Source: Bacteroidota bacterium
GTDB lineage: Bacteria; Bacteroidota; Bacteroidia; Chitinophagales; Saprospiraceae
Direction: 5' to 3'
DNA: 41,410 nucleotides
Assembly (NCBI GenBank): GCA_963169325.1
Contig: CAUJEY010000157.1
Coordinates: forward strand, 1-41,410
The translations under genes were made by a program, and so were the position numbers. This document shows, piece after piece, positions 32,673 through 41,082 of the stretch (positions within the stretch are counted from its first letter, which is position 1; each line of letters starts with the position of its first letter). The notes under the pieces are model-generated. The model did no database searches. It had not been told where the DNA came from and saw nothing but the letters and a program-made list of their open reading frames with translations.

Positions 32673-33464
32673 CTACTGGGCCACCGTTAGTTCAATCGTC
32701 GGAACAATCGCGGGCGGTTTTATATCAAATGGTTCCGAAGAGGATTGCGGCACAGGGGCATTGGCAAACAGGCTGAGCGACAAACCCGCTACTGCCGTAA
32801 CCTCCCGGATCAGTATCTTTACACGTGGCAGGGAAGAACTGGATCCGTCGATGCGTTCTGTGACTTCGAGCACATCGAACGCGACGACGCCCAGATTGGC
32901 GCCCATGAGGTTGCCGTTCAGCGGGGAGTAGTTGGTGCTGATATCGCTGTCGTACACCACGGCGAGCACGGTTTGGCCGACGAGCATGGCTAGCCCGGTG
33001 GCCCGAAGCGGGGTGACGTTGGGGATTTTATCCAGCAACACTTCGCGGTTGTCGTCGGGATTGCCGGCGCCGAGCCCGGGACCTGCGGCGAGGTAGTTTT
33101 GCGCGCCGTTTGCCGTGGGGCCGGTGCTGATCCACGACGCGGGGATCGTTTTCAGGGCATGCCAGCCTTCATCGCCAACCTGCCCCGTGAAGAGGTCGAT
33201 CGTGTTGCCTACGTTCTCCTCAAAATACCGCAGCGGTTTGCGCAGGCCGACTTCGGCAAGTTGATCGTTTACGTCCGTTTCGGAGAAATTGTTCGGCTCA
33301 TTGTCGTTGTCAATGCTTTCTTCATCGATCACCAGCAGGATGGCGGCGGTGTTGTCGGCGGGTGAACGGTCGTCGGATTTGTCGCAGGCGCCGAAGGCAA
33401 GCAGGAGCAGGAGGAGAAACGGCAGCAGTTGTGGGATAGTGTTTGTTTTTGTGTTTTGTGCCAT
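32673..33464 (-). CDS. Lipoprotein of unknown function
   Basis: A 263-residue exported lipoprotein. The N-terminus contains a hydrophobic run LPFLLLLLLAFGAC with the lipobox cysteine near residue 27. After it comes KSDDRSPADNTAAILLVIDEESIDNDNEPNNFSETDVND, a strongly acidic, low-complexity stretch, then a beta-rich domain with IDLFTGQVGDEGWHALKTIPASW. I do not recognise the family. It is convergent with the PepSY gene and divergent from the SRPBCC gene (69 bp between starts). Surface location is inferred from the acidic residues after the lipidated cysteine, though the surface export signal of Bacteroidota cannot be assigned with certainty. Confidence 0.7.
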   Translation of the reverse strand: MAQNTKTNTIPQLLPFLLLLLLAFGACDKSDDRSPADNTAAILLVIDEESIDNDNEPNNFSETDVNDQLAEVGLRKPLRYFEENVGNTIDLFTGQVGDEGWHALKTIPASWISTGPTANGAQNYLAAGPGLGAGNPDDNREVLLDKIPNVTPLRATGLAMLVGQTVLAVVYDSDISTNYSPLNGNLMGANLGVVAFDVLEVTERIDGSSSSLPRVKILIREVTAVAGLSLSLFANAPVPQSSSEPFDIKPPAIVPTIELTVAQ

Positions 33465-33480
33465 GATATAAAAAATTTGA

Positions 33481-33512
33481 TTTGAAATGCCGGATTAAAC
33501 GGATTACTTTTA
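33481..33512 (+). promoter_or_regulatory. Promoter candidate for the SRPBCC operon
   Basis: TTTG at 33481-33484 and TACTTTTA at 33505-33512 lie 20 bp apart, one mismatch from the Bacteroidota consensus. The message would start about 15 bases before the ATG at 33534. Confidence 0.45.
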
Positions 33513-33533
33513 AAACGTCGTTAAACAAAAGCC

Positions 33534-34004
33534 ATGGCATCAAAACTCACAGCTTCCATTCAAATTATCGCATCGCCGGAACAAGTGTTCGATTATACGC
33601 AGGATTACGGCAACAGGTTGTCCTGGGACACTTTTTTAAGAATTGCACAACTCTGCGATGGGGCTGAAAAAGCCGCCCAAGGCGTTAAAGCCTGGTGTGT
33701 ATCAAAACACGGACTGGGTATGGAAACGCAATATGTTTCCTTCAAACGCCCGCATGTTACGGCTATAAAAATGACCAAAGGGCCCTTTATGTTCAAAACT
33801 TTCGCGGGTTCCTGGAAATTTGAGGCTGCCGAAAATGCCGGCACAAAGGTGACCTTTACCTATTCGTGGTCGCTACGGTTTCCTTTTAGTTTAATTAGTC
33901 CGGTGTTGTACCAAATACTGCTATCCAACGTCAGGCATCGATTGGCCGACCTTAAAGATTGCATGGAGCAGGAAAGCCGGGTTCACAATCGCGTCCCCGT
34001 ATAA
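33534..34004 (+). CDS. SRPBCC (START-like) superfamily protein
   Basis: A 156-residue soluble protein with the helix-grip fold pattern: an opening strand TASIQIIASPEQVFDYTQDYGNRLSWD, a middle of short strands (ETQYVSFKRPHVTAIKMTKGPF), the closing strand TKVTFTYSWSLRFPF and a C-terminal helix. Members bind hydrophobic ligands such as lipids or polyketides in a deep cavity; this one resembles the polyketide-cyclase-like or START-like small proteins. It is first in an operon: the next gene starts 2 bp after its stop and encodes a DUF2306 membrane protein. Confidence 0.85.
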   Translation: MASKLTASIQIIASPEQVFDYTQDYGNRLSWDTFLRIAQLCDGAEKAAQGVKAWCVSKHGLGMETQYVSFKRPHVTAIKMTKGPFMFKTFAGSWKFEAAENAGTKVTFTYSWSLRFPFSLISPVLYQILLSNVRHRLADLKDCMEQESRVHNRVPV

Positions 34005-34006
34005 AT

Positions 34007-34660
34007 ATGTTCAATCGGACTGTTAAACAACCGGCATTTTTACTCCTGCCAGCCTTATGGTGGCTCTCCTACGCCTTCTTCTGCTACCTGATGCTGGAGA
34101 TCACGCTGCAATATATTCCACCCCTGAACGACGTTGCTTTTCTGCGCATCAAGCAGGATGTGGTGCATCACTGGTATTACCTGCCCGCTTTTTTTATACA
34201 TGCCTACACGGCTATTTTGACTTTGCCGGCGGGGTTTACGCAGTTTTCCAACCACTTACGGCGGCGATATCCCCGGTTGCACCGCCGGATGGGTTATGTG
34301 TATGTGCTCGTGGTTTTGCTGGCGGCCGGCCCTTCCGGCCTGATTATCGGACTGCATGCCAACGGCGGCTGGTCGTCGCAGCTGGCGTTTTGCCTGCTGG
34401 CAGTGCTTTGGCTGGTCTTTACCGGACTGGCCCTGCTGAAGGCCCGGCAAAAAAACTGGCCTGCTCACCGAAACTGGATGTTGCGTAGTTTTGCCCTGGC
34501 TTTATCTGCAATAACCCTGCGCGCCTGGAAGTTTGTGCTGGTAGCGCTTTTTCAGCCGCATCCGATGGATGTGTACCGTTGGGTGGCTTGGCTTGGTTGG
34601 GTACTAAATCTTGCGATTGTTGAAATTATCATTGTTAACCAATATAAAAAGAGTCCATGA
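34007..34660 (+). CDS. DUF2306 family membrane protein
   Basis: A 217-residue protein with about six membrane helices. The ATG at 34007, 2 bp after the SRPBCC stop, gives MFNRTVKQPAFLLLPALWWLSY; an upstream in-frame start at 33959 overlaps SRPBCC. Conserved positions include HHWYYLPAFFIHAYTAILTLPAGFTQFS, RRYPRLHRRMGYVYVL and WPAHRNWMLRSFAL, with several histidines at the membrane edge, typical of DUF2306. Histidine pairs in such a bundle suggest heme or metal binding, but this is not established. The gene overlaps the following lipoprotein gene by 4 bp, which suggests translational coupling. Confidence 0.82.
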   Translation: MFNRTVKQPAFLLLPALWWLSYAFFCYLMLEITLQYIPPLNDVAFLRIKQDVVHHWYYLPAFFIHAYTAILTLPAGFTQFSNHLRRRYPRLHRRMGYVYVLVVLLAAGPSGLIIGLHANGGWSSQLAFCLLAVLWLVFTGLALLKARQKNWPAHRNWMLRSFALALSAITLRAWKFVLVALFQPHPMDVYRWVAWLGWVLNLAIVEIIIVNQYKKSP

Positions 34661-35532
34661 AGACCTTCTTTCCCTTGTTTCTGATTTTGTTTCTCCTGGG
34701 TTGTGGCGGAAACCAACCGGCTACACCTTCACCGGATACAGCCGGATCGCCTCCCCCTGCCGAGTCCGGCGAAGGCGCCGTGGAAACACCGGCAAAAGCC
34801 GGTCACCCTATTTTGGGCAGTTATGTCGGCCTCTTTGAGGCCAAAACTTACAATGCCAACCAGAATATCTCTTGGAGCAATAAAATCACTGTTTTTCTGG
34901 ATTCAATTACCGGGGATCAACTTTTCGGCCACAGTGTAGTGGCCGGCAATGCCCGGCCTTTTATCGGTACGCTGCGCAAACAAGGCGATCAATTCGTCGC
35001 TGAAGGAAGCGAACCGGGCGATGATCAATACGACGGTCGGTTTGCCATGACCATCGACGCCGGCGGAAAAACGATAAACGGCACCTGGCGCGCCAATAAA
35101 AAACTGGGCGTCTCGGAGCGCCAATACTCCCTGACGCGTCGCAGTTTCCGCTACGACCCCAACCTGGAATTGCCCGAAGAAACGGGCTGGGCCGACCTGT
35201 ACAACAGCTACGACGAAAAGACCGGCAAAGCGGAGTTTTTGACCGCAGACGTCACCAAGTACAACGCCTCTACCCGCCTGCTGAAAAAAGAAGAGGTGGA
35301 AAATATGTACAAATCCGACTTGGAAGTGATCCGTAACACCATTTATGCCCGCCACGGATATTCTTTTAAAAACCGCCGGATGCGTTACATTTTTGATGGT
35401 TATGTCGATTGGTACATGCCCGTATCCGTGGATATCCGAGATCAACTCACCGCCGTAGAAAAGCAAAATGTCGAGCTGCTGAAGCGGTACGAACAACATG
35501 CGGCGCGGTATTATGACGAGTTTGGAAGGTAG
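34657..35532 (+). CDS. YARHG-domain lipoprotein
   Basis: A 291-residue lipoprotein. The signal ends in the lipobox FLLGC (Cys about residue 16), followed by a proline-rich linker (about 20-48). A beta domain (about 50-155) contains GSYVGLFEAKTYNANQNISWSNKITV and repeated GKTINGTW-type strands. The C-terminal YARHG domain (about 215-290) shows the motif in EVIRNTIYARHGYSFKNRRMRYIF. This domain is thought to act outside the cytoplasm, but its function is unknown. It overlaps the DUF2306 gene by 4 bp, so SRPBCC, DUF2306 and this gene form one operon. Repeat arrays follow directly. Confidence 0.85.
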   Translation: MKTFFPLFLILFLLGCGGNQPATPSPDTAGSPPPAESGEGAVETPAKAGHPILGSYVGLFEAKTYNANQNISWSNKITVFLDSITGDQLFGHSVVAGNARPFIGTLRKQGDQFVAEGSEPGDDQYDGRFAMTIDAGGKTINGTWRANKKLGVSERQYSLTRRSFRYDPNLELPEETGWADLYNSYDEKTGKAEFLTADVTKYNASTRLLKKEEVENMYKSDLEVIRNTIYARHGYSFKNRRMRYIFDGYVDWYMPVSVDIRDQLTAVEKQNVELLKRYEQHAARYYDEFGR

Positions 35533-35540
35533 GTTCGGCA

Positions 35541-35610
35541 TTGGGCGTCATTGGGCGTCATTGATCGTCATTGATCGTCATTGATCGTCATTGGGCGTCA
35601 TTGGGCGTCC
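35541..35610. repeat. Seven-copy 10-bp tandem array
   Basis: Seven units of ten bases occupy 35541-35610, in the order TTGGGCGTCA twice, TTGATCGTCA three times, then TTGGGCGTCA-type twice. The arrangement of the variants is symmetric. The array begins 9 bp after the stop codon of the YARHG lipoprotein. Confidence 0.93.
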
Positions 35611-35628
35611 ATTAGTCATTGTACTTGC

Positions 35629-35670
35629 AAATCGTAAGTCGTAAATCGTAAGTCGTAAATCGTAAATCGT
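35629..35670. repeat. Six-copy heptamer array before the flippase start
   Basis: Six units alternate AAATCGT and AAGTCGT from 35629 to 35670 without gaps. The flippase start codon GTG at 35674 is only 3 bp beyond the end, so the ribosome-binding region consists of the array. Confidence 0.93.
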
Positions 35671-35673
35671 TTA

Positions 35674-36948
35674 GTGTTAACCCGCGCCCTTCAATTCTAC
35701 CAGCTCCTGCGTCTCGGTTCGGTGATCGGCGCCAGTATTTTGCTGGCCAAAAGTGGTTTGAGCCTGGCGGATATCGGCGCCTACGAGGCCCTCTTGTATA
35801 TCGGCAGTGCGGCGGCGTTTTTTTGGGCCAACGGCTTGTTGCAGGGTATTCCATCGGTGTACGCCCGAATGGCGGAGCTGGAACGGAAGGCGTTTATTTT
35901 CAATAAATTTTTTGTTTTTGGAGTCATTTCTTTCCTGATTTGCCTCGTTTTGTGGTTGGGCCGGCAATGGGTAATGCCCGCGCTGACGGGTCTCCCGGTG
36001 GCGCCGTATTTCGGCTGGTTTTGCGCTTACCTGTTTTTCAACTTAGCCACCCTGCCGGTAGAATACCTGTACCTGTTGCGCGAAAAACCCTGGGCACTGG
36101 TCGGGTGGGGCGGGCTATCGTTCGGGATGTACATGCTCGTGTTGTTTCTGCCGGTGTACCTCGGTTACGGACTGGAAGGCGGCCTGATGGGACTGGCCGC
36201 GCTGGGTGCGCTGCGTTTTTTATGGGCCGTAATATTAGTGGTCCGGCTTGGAACACCGGTTTTTCGGCCCGATTTGATCGGCTATTACCTGCGGTTTTCG
36301 GCGCCGCTTGTGCTGAATTTTATGGTCGGCAACCTGGTGTTGTTGTTCGACAACTGGCTGGTGGGCTGGTATTTTCGCGACGAAACGGTGTTTGCCGTAT
36401 TCCGCTACGGCTCGCGGGAGTTTCCGTTGGCTACGGCATTAGCCACCGCCCTTGGCACGGCTATGATCGCCCGCATCGCCACCCAGCCGGAGGCCGGGCT
36501 GGCGGAATTGAAGCGTCAAACCCGGCGCTTGTTTCACCTGCTTTTTCCGCTGACGATATTGTTGCTTTTTTTATCGAAACCCTTGTTCCCGCTGGTGTTC
36601 AACCCTGCGTTTGCCGACAGCGCGCCGTTGTTCAATATCTACTTGTTGCTTACCGCCAGCCGGGTGTTGTTGCCCAATTCGATCATCCTGGCCAAAGGCC
36701 GGCCGCGGGCGATCCTGCTGGTGGGGTTGCTGGAACTGGTGGTAAAAGTGGTCCTCGGTTTTTGGTTTATCCATTGGTGGGGCCTACCCGGTGTGGCCTG
36801 GTCGGCAGTGGCTGCGTTTTTTGTGGAAAAAGCGGGCCTGATCTGGTATTTAGAAAAACGGCTGGATGTCCGGACCGGGGATTGGCTGGATTGGCGGTGG
36901 TACGCGGGATATGTGGCGGCGTTGTTTTTGGCTGGGTTGATAGCATAA
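35674..36948 (+). CDS. Polysaccharide flippase (MOP/MATE superfamily)
   Basis: A 424-residue integral membrane protein with about 12 hydrophobic helices and the layout of Wzx-type flippases (LRLGSVIGASILLAKSGLSLADIGAYEAL at the start, DNWLVGWYF in the middle). Such proteins move lipid-linked sugar units across the inner membrane. The start is GTG at 35674, giving MLTRALQFYQLLRLG; no ATG is near in frame. No glycosyltransferase or other polysaccharide gene is adjacent, so its substrate is unknown. It is convergent with the EEP gene, 75 bp apart, without a clear terminator. Confidence 0.85.
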   Translation: MLTRALQFYQLLRLGSVIGASILLAKSGLSLADIGAYEALLYIGSAAAFFWANGLLQGIPSVYARMAELERKAFIFNKFFVFGVISFLICLVLWLGRQWVMPALTGLPVAPYFGWFCAYLFFNLATLPVEYLYLLREKPWALVGWGGLSFGMYMLVLFLPVYLGYGLEGGLMGLAALGALRFLWAVILVVRLGTPVFRPDLIGYYLRFSAPLVLNFMVGNLVLLFDNWLVGWYFRDETVFAVFRYGSREFPLATALATALGTAMIARIATQPEAGLAELKRQTRRLFHLLFPLTILLLFLSKPLFPLVFNPAFADSAPLFNIYLLLTASRVLLPNSIILAKGRPRAILLVGLLELVVKVVLGFWFIHWWGLPGVAWSAVAAFFVEKAGLIWYLEKRLDVRTGDWLDWRWYAGYVAALFLAGLIA

Positions 36949-37023
36949 AGTTGCTACTATTTGTCAACATTTAAAGGGATAGGAAATAACTGGCGTAGCT
37001 TCTGTACGACACGTAAATCCGTT

Positions 37024-38064
37024 TCACTTTTTCTTCACAAATAGCGTATACACCGGCAAGTGGTCGCTATACCCGTTTAAAAAAATATCCCCCACAAACG
37101 TCCGCAACGGATACCCCCGGAATGCGCCTTCTTCCTGGAACAGCCAGGGTTGGCGAAACACAACGGGTTTAAAAAACTGCCAGCCGCCGGTTTTTTTCGA
37201 CACTAAACCTTTGGACACAATGATCTGGTCGAACAGATTCCAGGCATCGCGGTAAGCGAGCGTGCCGTCGCCGTTTTGAAACAGGTCGTACATGGGATTG
37301 TACAATTCGTCGACTTTCATTCTATCGGCGCTGCGCACGGCGCGCAATACTTGGGTCAGGCTTTTGTTGTTGGGGTCGTCGTTCAGGTCGCCCATGATGA
37401 TAATTTTAGCGTTCGGGTCGGCAGCAGTCAGGCTATCTACCACGTGGCGGCACACCTTGGCGGCCTCGGCACGGCGCCAGGCGGAAGCGCTTTCGCCGCC
37501 GCTGCGCGAAGGCCAGTGATTGACCAGCACATGCAGGGGTTCGCCGTCGAATTTACCGCTTACGTACAACACGTCGCGGGTAAAATCGCGCCCGCTGGTA
37601 TCGTTTTCCATGATCATTACCGGGATGGACTGCGCACTGGTCACCGTGAAGTATTTGGGCTGATATAACAAGCCGACGTCGATGCCGCGTTCGTCGGGCG
37701 ATTCGAAATGTACAATTTGATAATTGCGGCTTTTGAGCAGCGGCTGCGCCACCAGGTCTTCCAATACGAGCCGGTTTTCAATTTCGGAAACGCCCAGCAA
37801 GGCCAGCCCGTCGGACGTTTTTTCAGTAGCCAACTGGCTGATTACTTTCGCCATGTTGGCTTGTTTCGACCAGTATTTTTCTGCGTTCCAGTGCAGGCGC
37901 CCGCCCGGCAAAAAATCGGCGTCGTTAGTGGTAGGGCTGTCGATTGTGTCGAACAGATTTTCGAGGTTGTAAAAGCCGATAGCGGCTATTTTGAACTCAC
38001 CCTTTTGGGCAAAAAGGGTGACGGTTAAGAACAAAGCGGTAAATAAAGCGACAACGTTTTTCAT
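37024..38064 (-). CDS. Secreted endonuclease/exonuclease/phosphatase family protein
   Basis: A 346-residue exported protein of the EEP (DNase I-like) fold. The ATG at 38064 gives the signal peptide MKNVVALFTALFLTVTLFAQ; a longer in-frame start at 38154 has no signal. Active-site segments are FYNLENLFD (Glu metal ligand) near 30, the histidine in VNHWPSRSGG near 180, GDLNDDPNNKS near 225 and the final SDHLPVYTLF near 335. Such proteins cut DNA or RNA or remove phosphate from inositol or lipid substrates. It stands divergent from a TonB receptor, with 253 bp between start codons; in Bacteroidota EEP proteins and receptors are often neighbours and are thought to take up nucleic-acid products or phosphate. 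Confidence 0.88.
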   Translation of the reverse strand: MKNVVALFTALFLTVTLFAQKGEFKIAAIGFYNLENLFDTIDSPTTNDADFLPGGRLHWNAEKYWSKQANMAKVISQLATEKTSDGLALLGVSEIENRLVLEDLVAQPLLKSRNYQIVHFESPDERGIDVGLLYQPKYFTVTSAQSIPVMIMENDTSGRDFTRDVLYVSGKFDGEPLHVLVNHWPSRSGGESASAWRRAEAAKVCRHVVDSLTAADPNAKIIIMGDLNDDPNNKSLTQVLRAVRSADRMKVDELYNPMYDLFQNGDGTLAYRDAWNLFDQIIVSKGLVSKKTGGWQFFKPVVFRQPWLFQEEGAFRGYPLRTFVGDIFLNGYSDHLPVYTLFVKKK

Positions 38065-38096
38065 AATTCCAGACATTAGAAGGGTGTTAGAAAGGG

Positions 38097-38128
38097 CAAA
38101 GGAACAGGATTTACACGGCTTAGTCACA
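38097..38128 (-). promoter_or_regulatory. Promoter candidate for the EEP gene
   Basis: On the minus strand TGTG (38128-38125) and TTCCTTTG (38104-38097) lie 20 bp apart, one to two mismatches from the Bacteroidota consensus. The leader would be about 25 bases. The palindrome at 38131-38155 lies 3 bp upstream of the -33 element. Confidence 0.4.
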
Positions 38129-38130
38129 TC

Positions 38131-38155
38131 GGGCGAATTAAAAATTCGCCCCACA
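38131..38155. repeat. Second copy of the GCGAATT palindromic repeat
   Basis: This 25-bp block (GGGCGAATTAAAAATTCGCC plus CCACA) is identical to 212-236. It is a single unit rather than an array and lies just upstream of the candidate EEP promoter, in the divergent gap of 253 bp. The rest of that gap shows TACCTTTA at 38215-38222, one mismatch from the -7 box, which could serve the receptor gene but lacks a -33. Confidence 0.88.
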
Positions 38156-38317
38156 ATCAGACGCTTTGCAATTAATTTACATTGGATATTAACCTACGGA
38201 CAACCGGGCTTTGCTACCTTTACGCGCTTTTTTAAAGTCTTGCCCCCTCCGTTGTTTTTATTGTGATTCCATTTCGGTAACCAATACAATCACACCCATC
38301 TTTATCTATTTCTCTGA

Positions 38318-41077
38318 ATGATTCAAAAACTAGTTTTTTCCAGCTTGCTGCTCCTGCTCGTGCAGGCGGCGGGGGCACAAAAGGCAACGATCCGCGGCGC
38401 CGTGACGGATGCGGAAAACAATGCACCCGTGGTTGACGCCACCGTGGTGCTGGCGCAAACGGGTATTTTTGCCGCCACCGACAGCCGGGGCAAATTCGTC
38501 CTGTACGATGTGCCCGCCGGCGACTACACCCTGGTGGTGACGCGCGCCGGCTTTTTACCCCTCGAACAAAAAGCCGGGGTAAAGGCCGATCAGGAACTGA
38601 ACCTGTCCGTCGTCCTGACCCGCGATCCCGCTGCCGTTACCACAAATTCGGGCGATATACCGACCATCACGCTCGAAGAAGCCGATGCCGACGACGAGGG
38701 CGCCAGCGACATCGGCGGCTTGCTGAATGCTTCCCGGGACGTTTTTCAGAACGTATCCAATTTCGGCTGGTTTGTCTTCCGCTTTCGCGAACGGGGCTAC
38801 GACGGCGACAACTTCCCGGTATTTCTGAATGGAATCAACATCAACGACCCGGAAACAGGTAATGCGTTTTTCGGCGAGTTCGGCGGCCTCAATGACGTAC
38901 TGCGCAACCGGGAAAGCTCGGTCGGCCTGAACCCGGCAGACTATGCCTTCACTGAACTCGGCGGCGCAACAAATATCGACACCCGGGCCGGCACTCAGCG
39001 CAAACAAATCCGCGCTTCCTACGCCGTCAGCAACCGCAGCTACCGCAACCGCGTGATGCTCACCGCCAGCACCGGCCTTATGCCGGGCGGTTGGGCTATT
39101 TCCGTTTCGGGCAGCCGGCGATGGGCACAGGAAGGCTGGTACGAAGGCACTTTTTTTGATGGATACTCGTACTTTTTGTCGGTCGACAAAAAAATCGGAA
39201 CCAAACACAGCCTGAACTTTACCCTTCTGGGCGCTCCCAACAGCCGCGGCCGCAACGGCGACACCTTCCAGGAAATGTACGACCTGGCCGGCACTACCCG
39301 GTACAACCCCAACTGGGGCTACTGGAACGGCGAAAAACGAAACGGCTACGTCAGCCACAGCCACCAGCCTTTCGGCATTCTCCGCTACGACTGGAAACCG
39401 GGCGAGGGCACAAGTGTCCAAATTGCAGCGTATGGACAGGCCGGCGAAAACGGCTCCACACGCCTCGACTGGTTCAACGGCTACAGCCCCGAACCGGACT
39501 ACAACCGCCGCCTGCCCTCTGCCCTACCCGACCCCGCTATGGCCGATGCCTGGGCACAGGAATTGCGCGACAACGAGTCGCTCCGCCAAATCAACTGGGC
39601 AGGCTTGTGGGAGGCCAACACCATCAATACTGAAACGATCCACAATGCCAATGGCGTTGCGGGTAATTCCGTGACCGGAAAACGGTCGCAATACGTCATC
39701 GCCGATTTCCGCAGCGACAGTAAAGAAGGCGGTTTCAATGCCTTGCTGCGCCAATCCCTAAGCAATCGGTTCGCCCTCACCGGCGGCGCCAATTACCAGC
39801 ATTATCTGGGGCGAAATTTCAAAACCGTAGACGATATTCTGGGCGGCGATTTTATCGTCGACTGGGACCGCTTCGCCCAGCAAGACCAGCCTGCCAACCC
39901 AACCGCGCGCGACAACGACCTGCGAACGCCCAATCACATTGTACGGGAAGGCGAAACGTACGGCTACGATTATGATGAAAATATCCGCAAAGCAGGCATG
40001 TGGCTCCAGGTACGCGGCGACTTGCGCAAATTTTCCCTTTTTGCCGCCGCCGAAAATATGTTCACCCAATTCTGGCGTACGGGCCACATGCAAAACGGCC
40101 GCTTCCCCAACACCTCGCTGGGCGATTCGAAAAAACAGACCTTCAATACTTACGGACTGAAGGCCGGTGTTACCTACAAACTTACTGGCCGCCATTTCCT
40201 GTATGCCAACGGTTTCGTCGGTACGCGAGCGCCGCTTTTCCGCGACTTGTTCCTCTCGCCGCGTATCCGCAACCAGACGCTGGAAAATGCCGATCCGTAT
40301 AAAATTTCCAGTATCGAAGGCGGCTATCAGTGGCGCGCACCGCGTTACCGGGCCCGGCTGACCGGATATTTCACCCAGTTCAAAGGCGAATACGACAACT
40401 TTCTACTCTATGTGCCCAGTCAGGGCGTTTTTGGATCGGTGCTGCAATCGGGCATCGACCGCGAACATGCAGGCGTCGAGTTTGCCATCGAAGCAAAACC
40501 CATCGTCGGATGGACGTTCAGCGCGGCCACCAACCTGGGGCGCTATATCTACACGTCGCGCCCAAAACTGTTCCTGACACTGGATAATACCGCCGAAGCT
40601 ATCCTGGACGGCGTGACTGTTTACCAGAAAAACTTCTACGTTCCGCGTACGCCCCAAACAACGGCCACGGTAGGCGTGAAATATGAAAGCCGGCGCTTTT
40701 GGTTCGCGTCCCTGTCTGCCAACTATGCTGATAACTTTTGGTATTTGTTCGACGCCACCCGCCGCACTGCAGGTTTCGTGGAACCCTTCGAACGAGGCTC
40801 CGAATTGTGGCGGCTAATTATCGATCAACAAAAAGCCCCGGCAGCAGTAACGGTCGACTTTTTCGGCGGCAAATCCTGGCGCATCAAACAGAAATACTTC
40901 GTTTACCTGAATGTGGGCGTCAACAATATTTTAAACAACCTGAACATCGTCACTTCCGGGCGCGATGCCTACCGCAACGCCTACCGCAACGACCTGACCG
41001 ATGTCCGGCTTTATTCCAGTCAACTCAACTACGCGCAGGGCGCCAACTATTTTATCAGTCTGTCCCTGCGGATATGA
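38318..41077 (+). CDS. TonB-dependent receptor with carboxypeptidase-like N-terminal domain
   Basis: A 919-residue outer-membrane receptor. A signal peptide (1-20) is followed by a CarboxypepD_reg-like domain (about 23-105, ATIRGAVTDAENNAPVVDATVVL ... VPAGDYTLVVTRAGF). The plug is about 120-235 and has FVFRFRERGYDGDNFPVFLNGININDPETGNAFFGEFGGLNDVLR and GGATNIDTRAG. The remainder is a long barrel ending NYFISLSLRI. No adjacent SusD-type lipoprotein is seen, so it is not a SusCD pair in this window. Being divergent from the EEP protein, it may import nucleotides, DNA fragments or organophosphate released by that enzyme; this is inference from context. The gene is complete and is followed 6 bp later by repeat arrays. 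Confidence 0.88.
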   Translation: MIQKLVFSSLLLLLVQAAGAQKATIRGAVTDAENNAPVVDATVVLAQTGIFAATDSRGKFVLYDVPAGDYTLVVTRAGFLPLEQKAGVKADQELNLSVVLTRDPAAVTTNSGDIPTITLEEADADDEGASDIGGLLNASRDVFQNVSNFGWFVFRFRERGYDGDNFPVFLNGININDPETGNAFFGEFGGLNDVLRNRESSVGLNPADYAFTELGGATNIDTRAGTQRKQIRASYAVSNRSYRNRVMLTASTGLMPGGWAISVSGSRRWAQEGWYEGTFFDGYSYFLSVDKKIGTKHSLNFTLLGAPNSRGRNGDTFQEMYDLAGTTRYNPNWGYWNGEKRNGYVSHSHQPFGILRYDWKPGEGTSVQIAAYGQAGENGSTRLDWFNGYSPEPDYNRRLPSALPDPAMADAWAQELRDNESLRQINWAGLWEANTINTETIHNANGVAGNSVTGKRSQYVIADFRSDSKEGGFNALLRQSLSNRFALTGGANYQHYLGRNFKTVDDILGGDFIVDWDRFAQQDQPANPTARDNDLRTPNHIVREGETYGYDYDENIRKAGMWLQVRGDLRKFSLFAAAENMFTQFWRTGHMQNGRFPNTSLGDSKKQTFNTYGLKAGVTYKLTGRHFLYANGFVGTRAPLFRDLFLSPRIRNQTLENADPYKISSIEGGYQWRAPRYRARLTGYFTQFKGEYDNFLLYVPSQGVFGSVLQSGIDREHAGVEFAIEAKPIVGWTFSAATNLGRYIYTSRPKLFLTLDNTAEAILDGVTVYQKNFYVPRTPQTTATVGVKYESRRFWFASLSANYADNFWYLFDATRRTAGFVEPFERGSELWRLIIDQQKAPAAVTVDFFGGKSWRIKQKYFVYLNVGVNNILNNLNIVTSGRDAYRNAYRNDLTDVRLYSSQLNYAQGANYFISLSLRI

Positions 41078-41082
41078 TTTTA

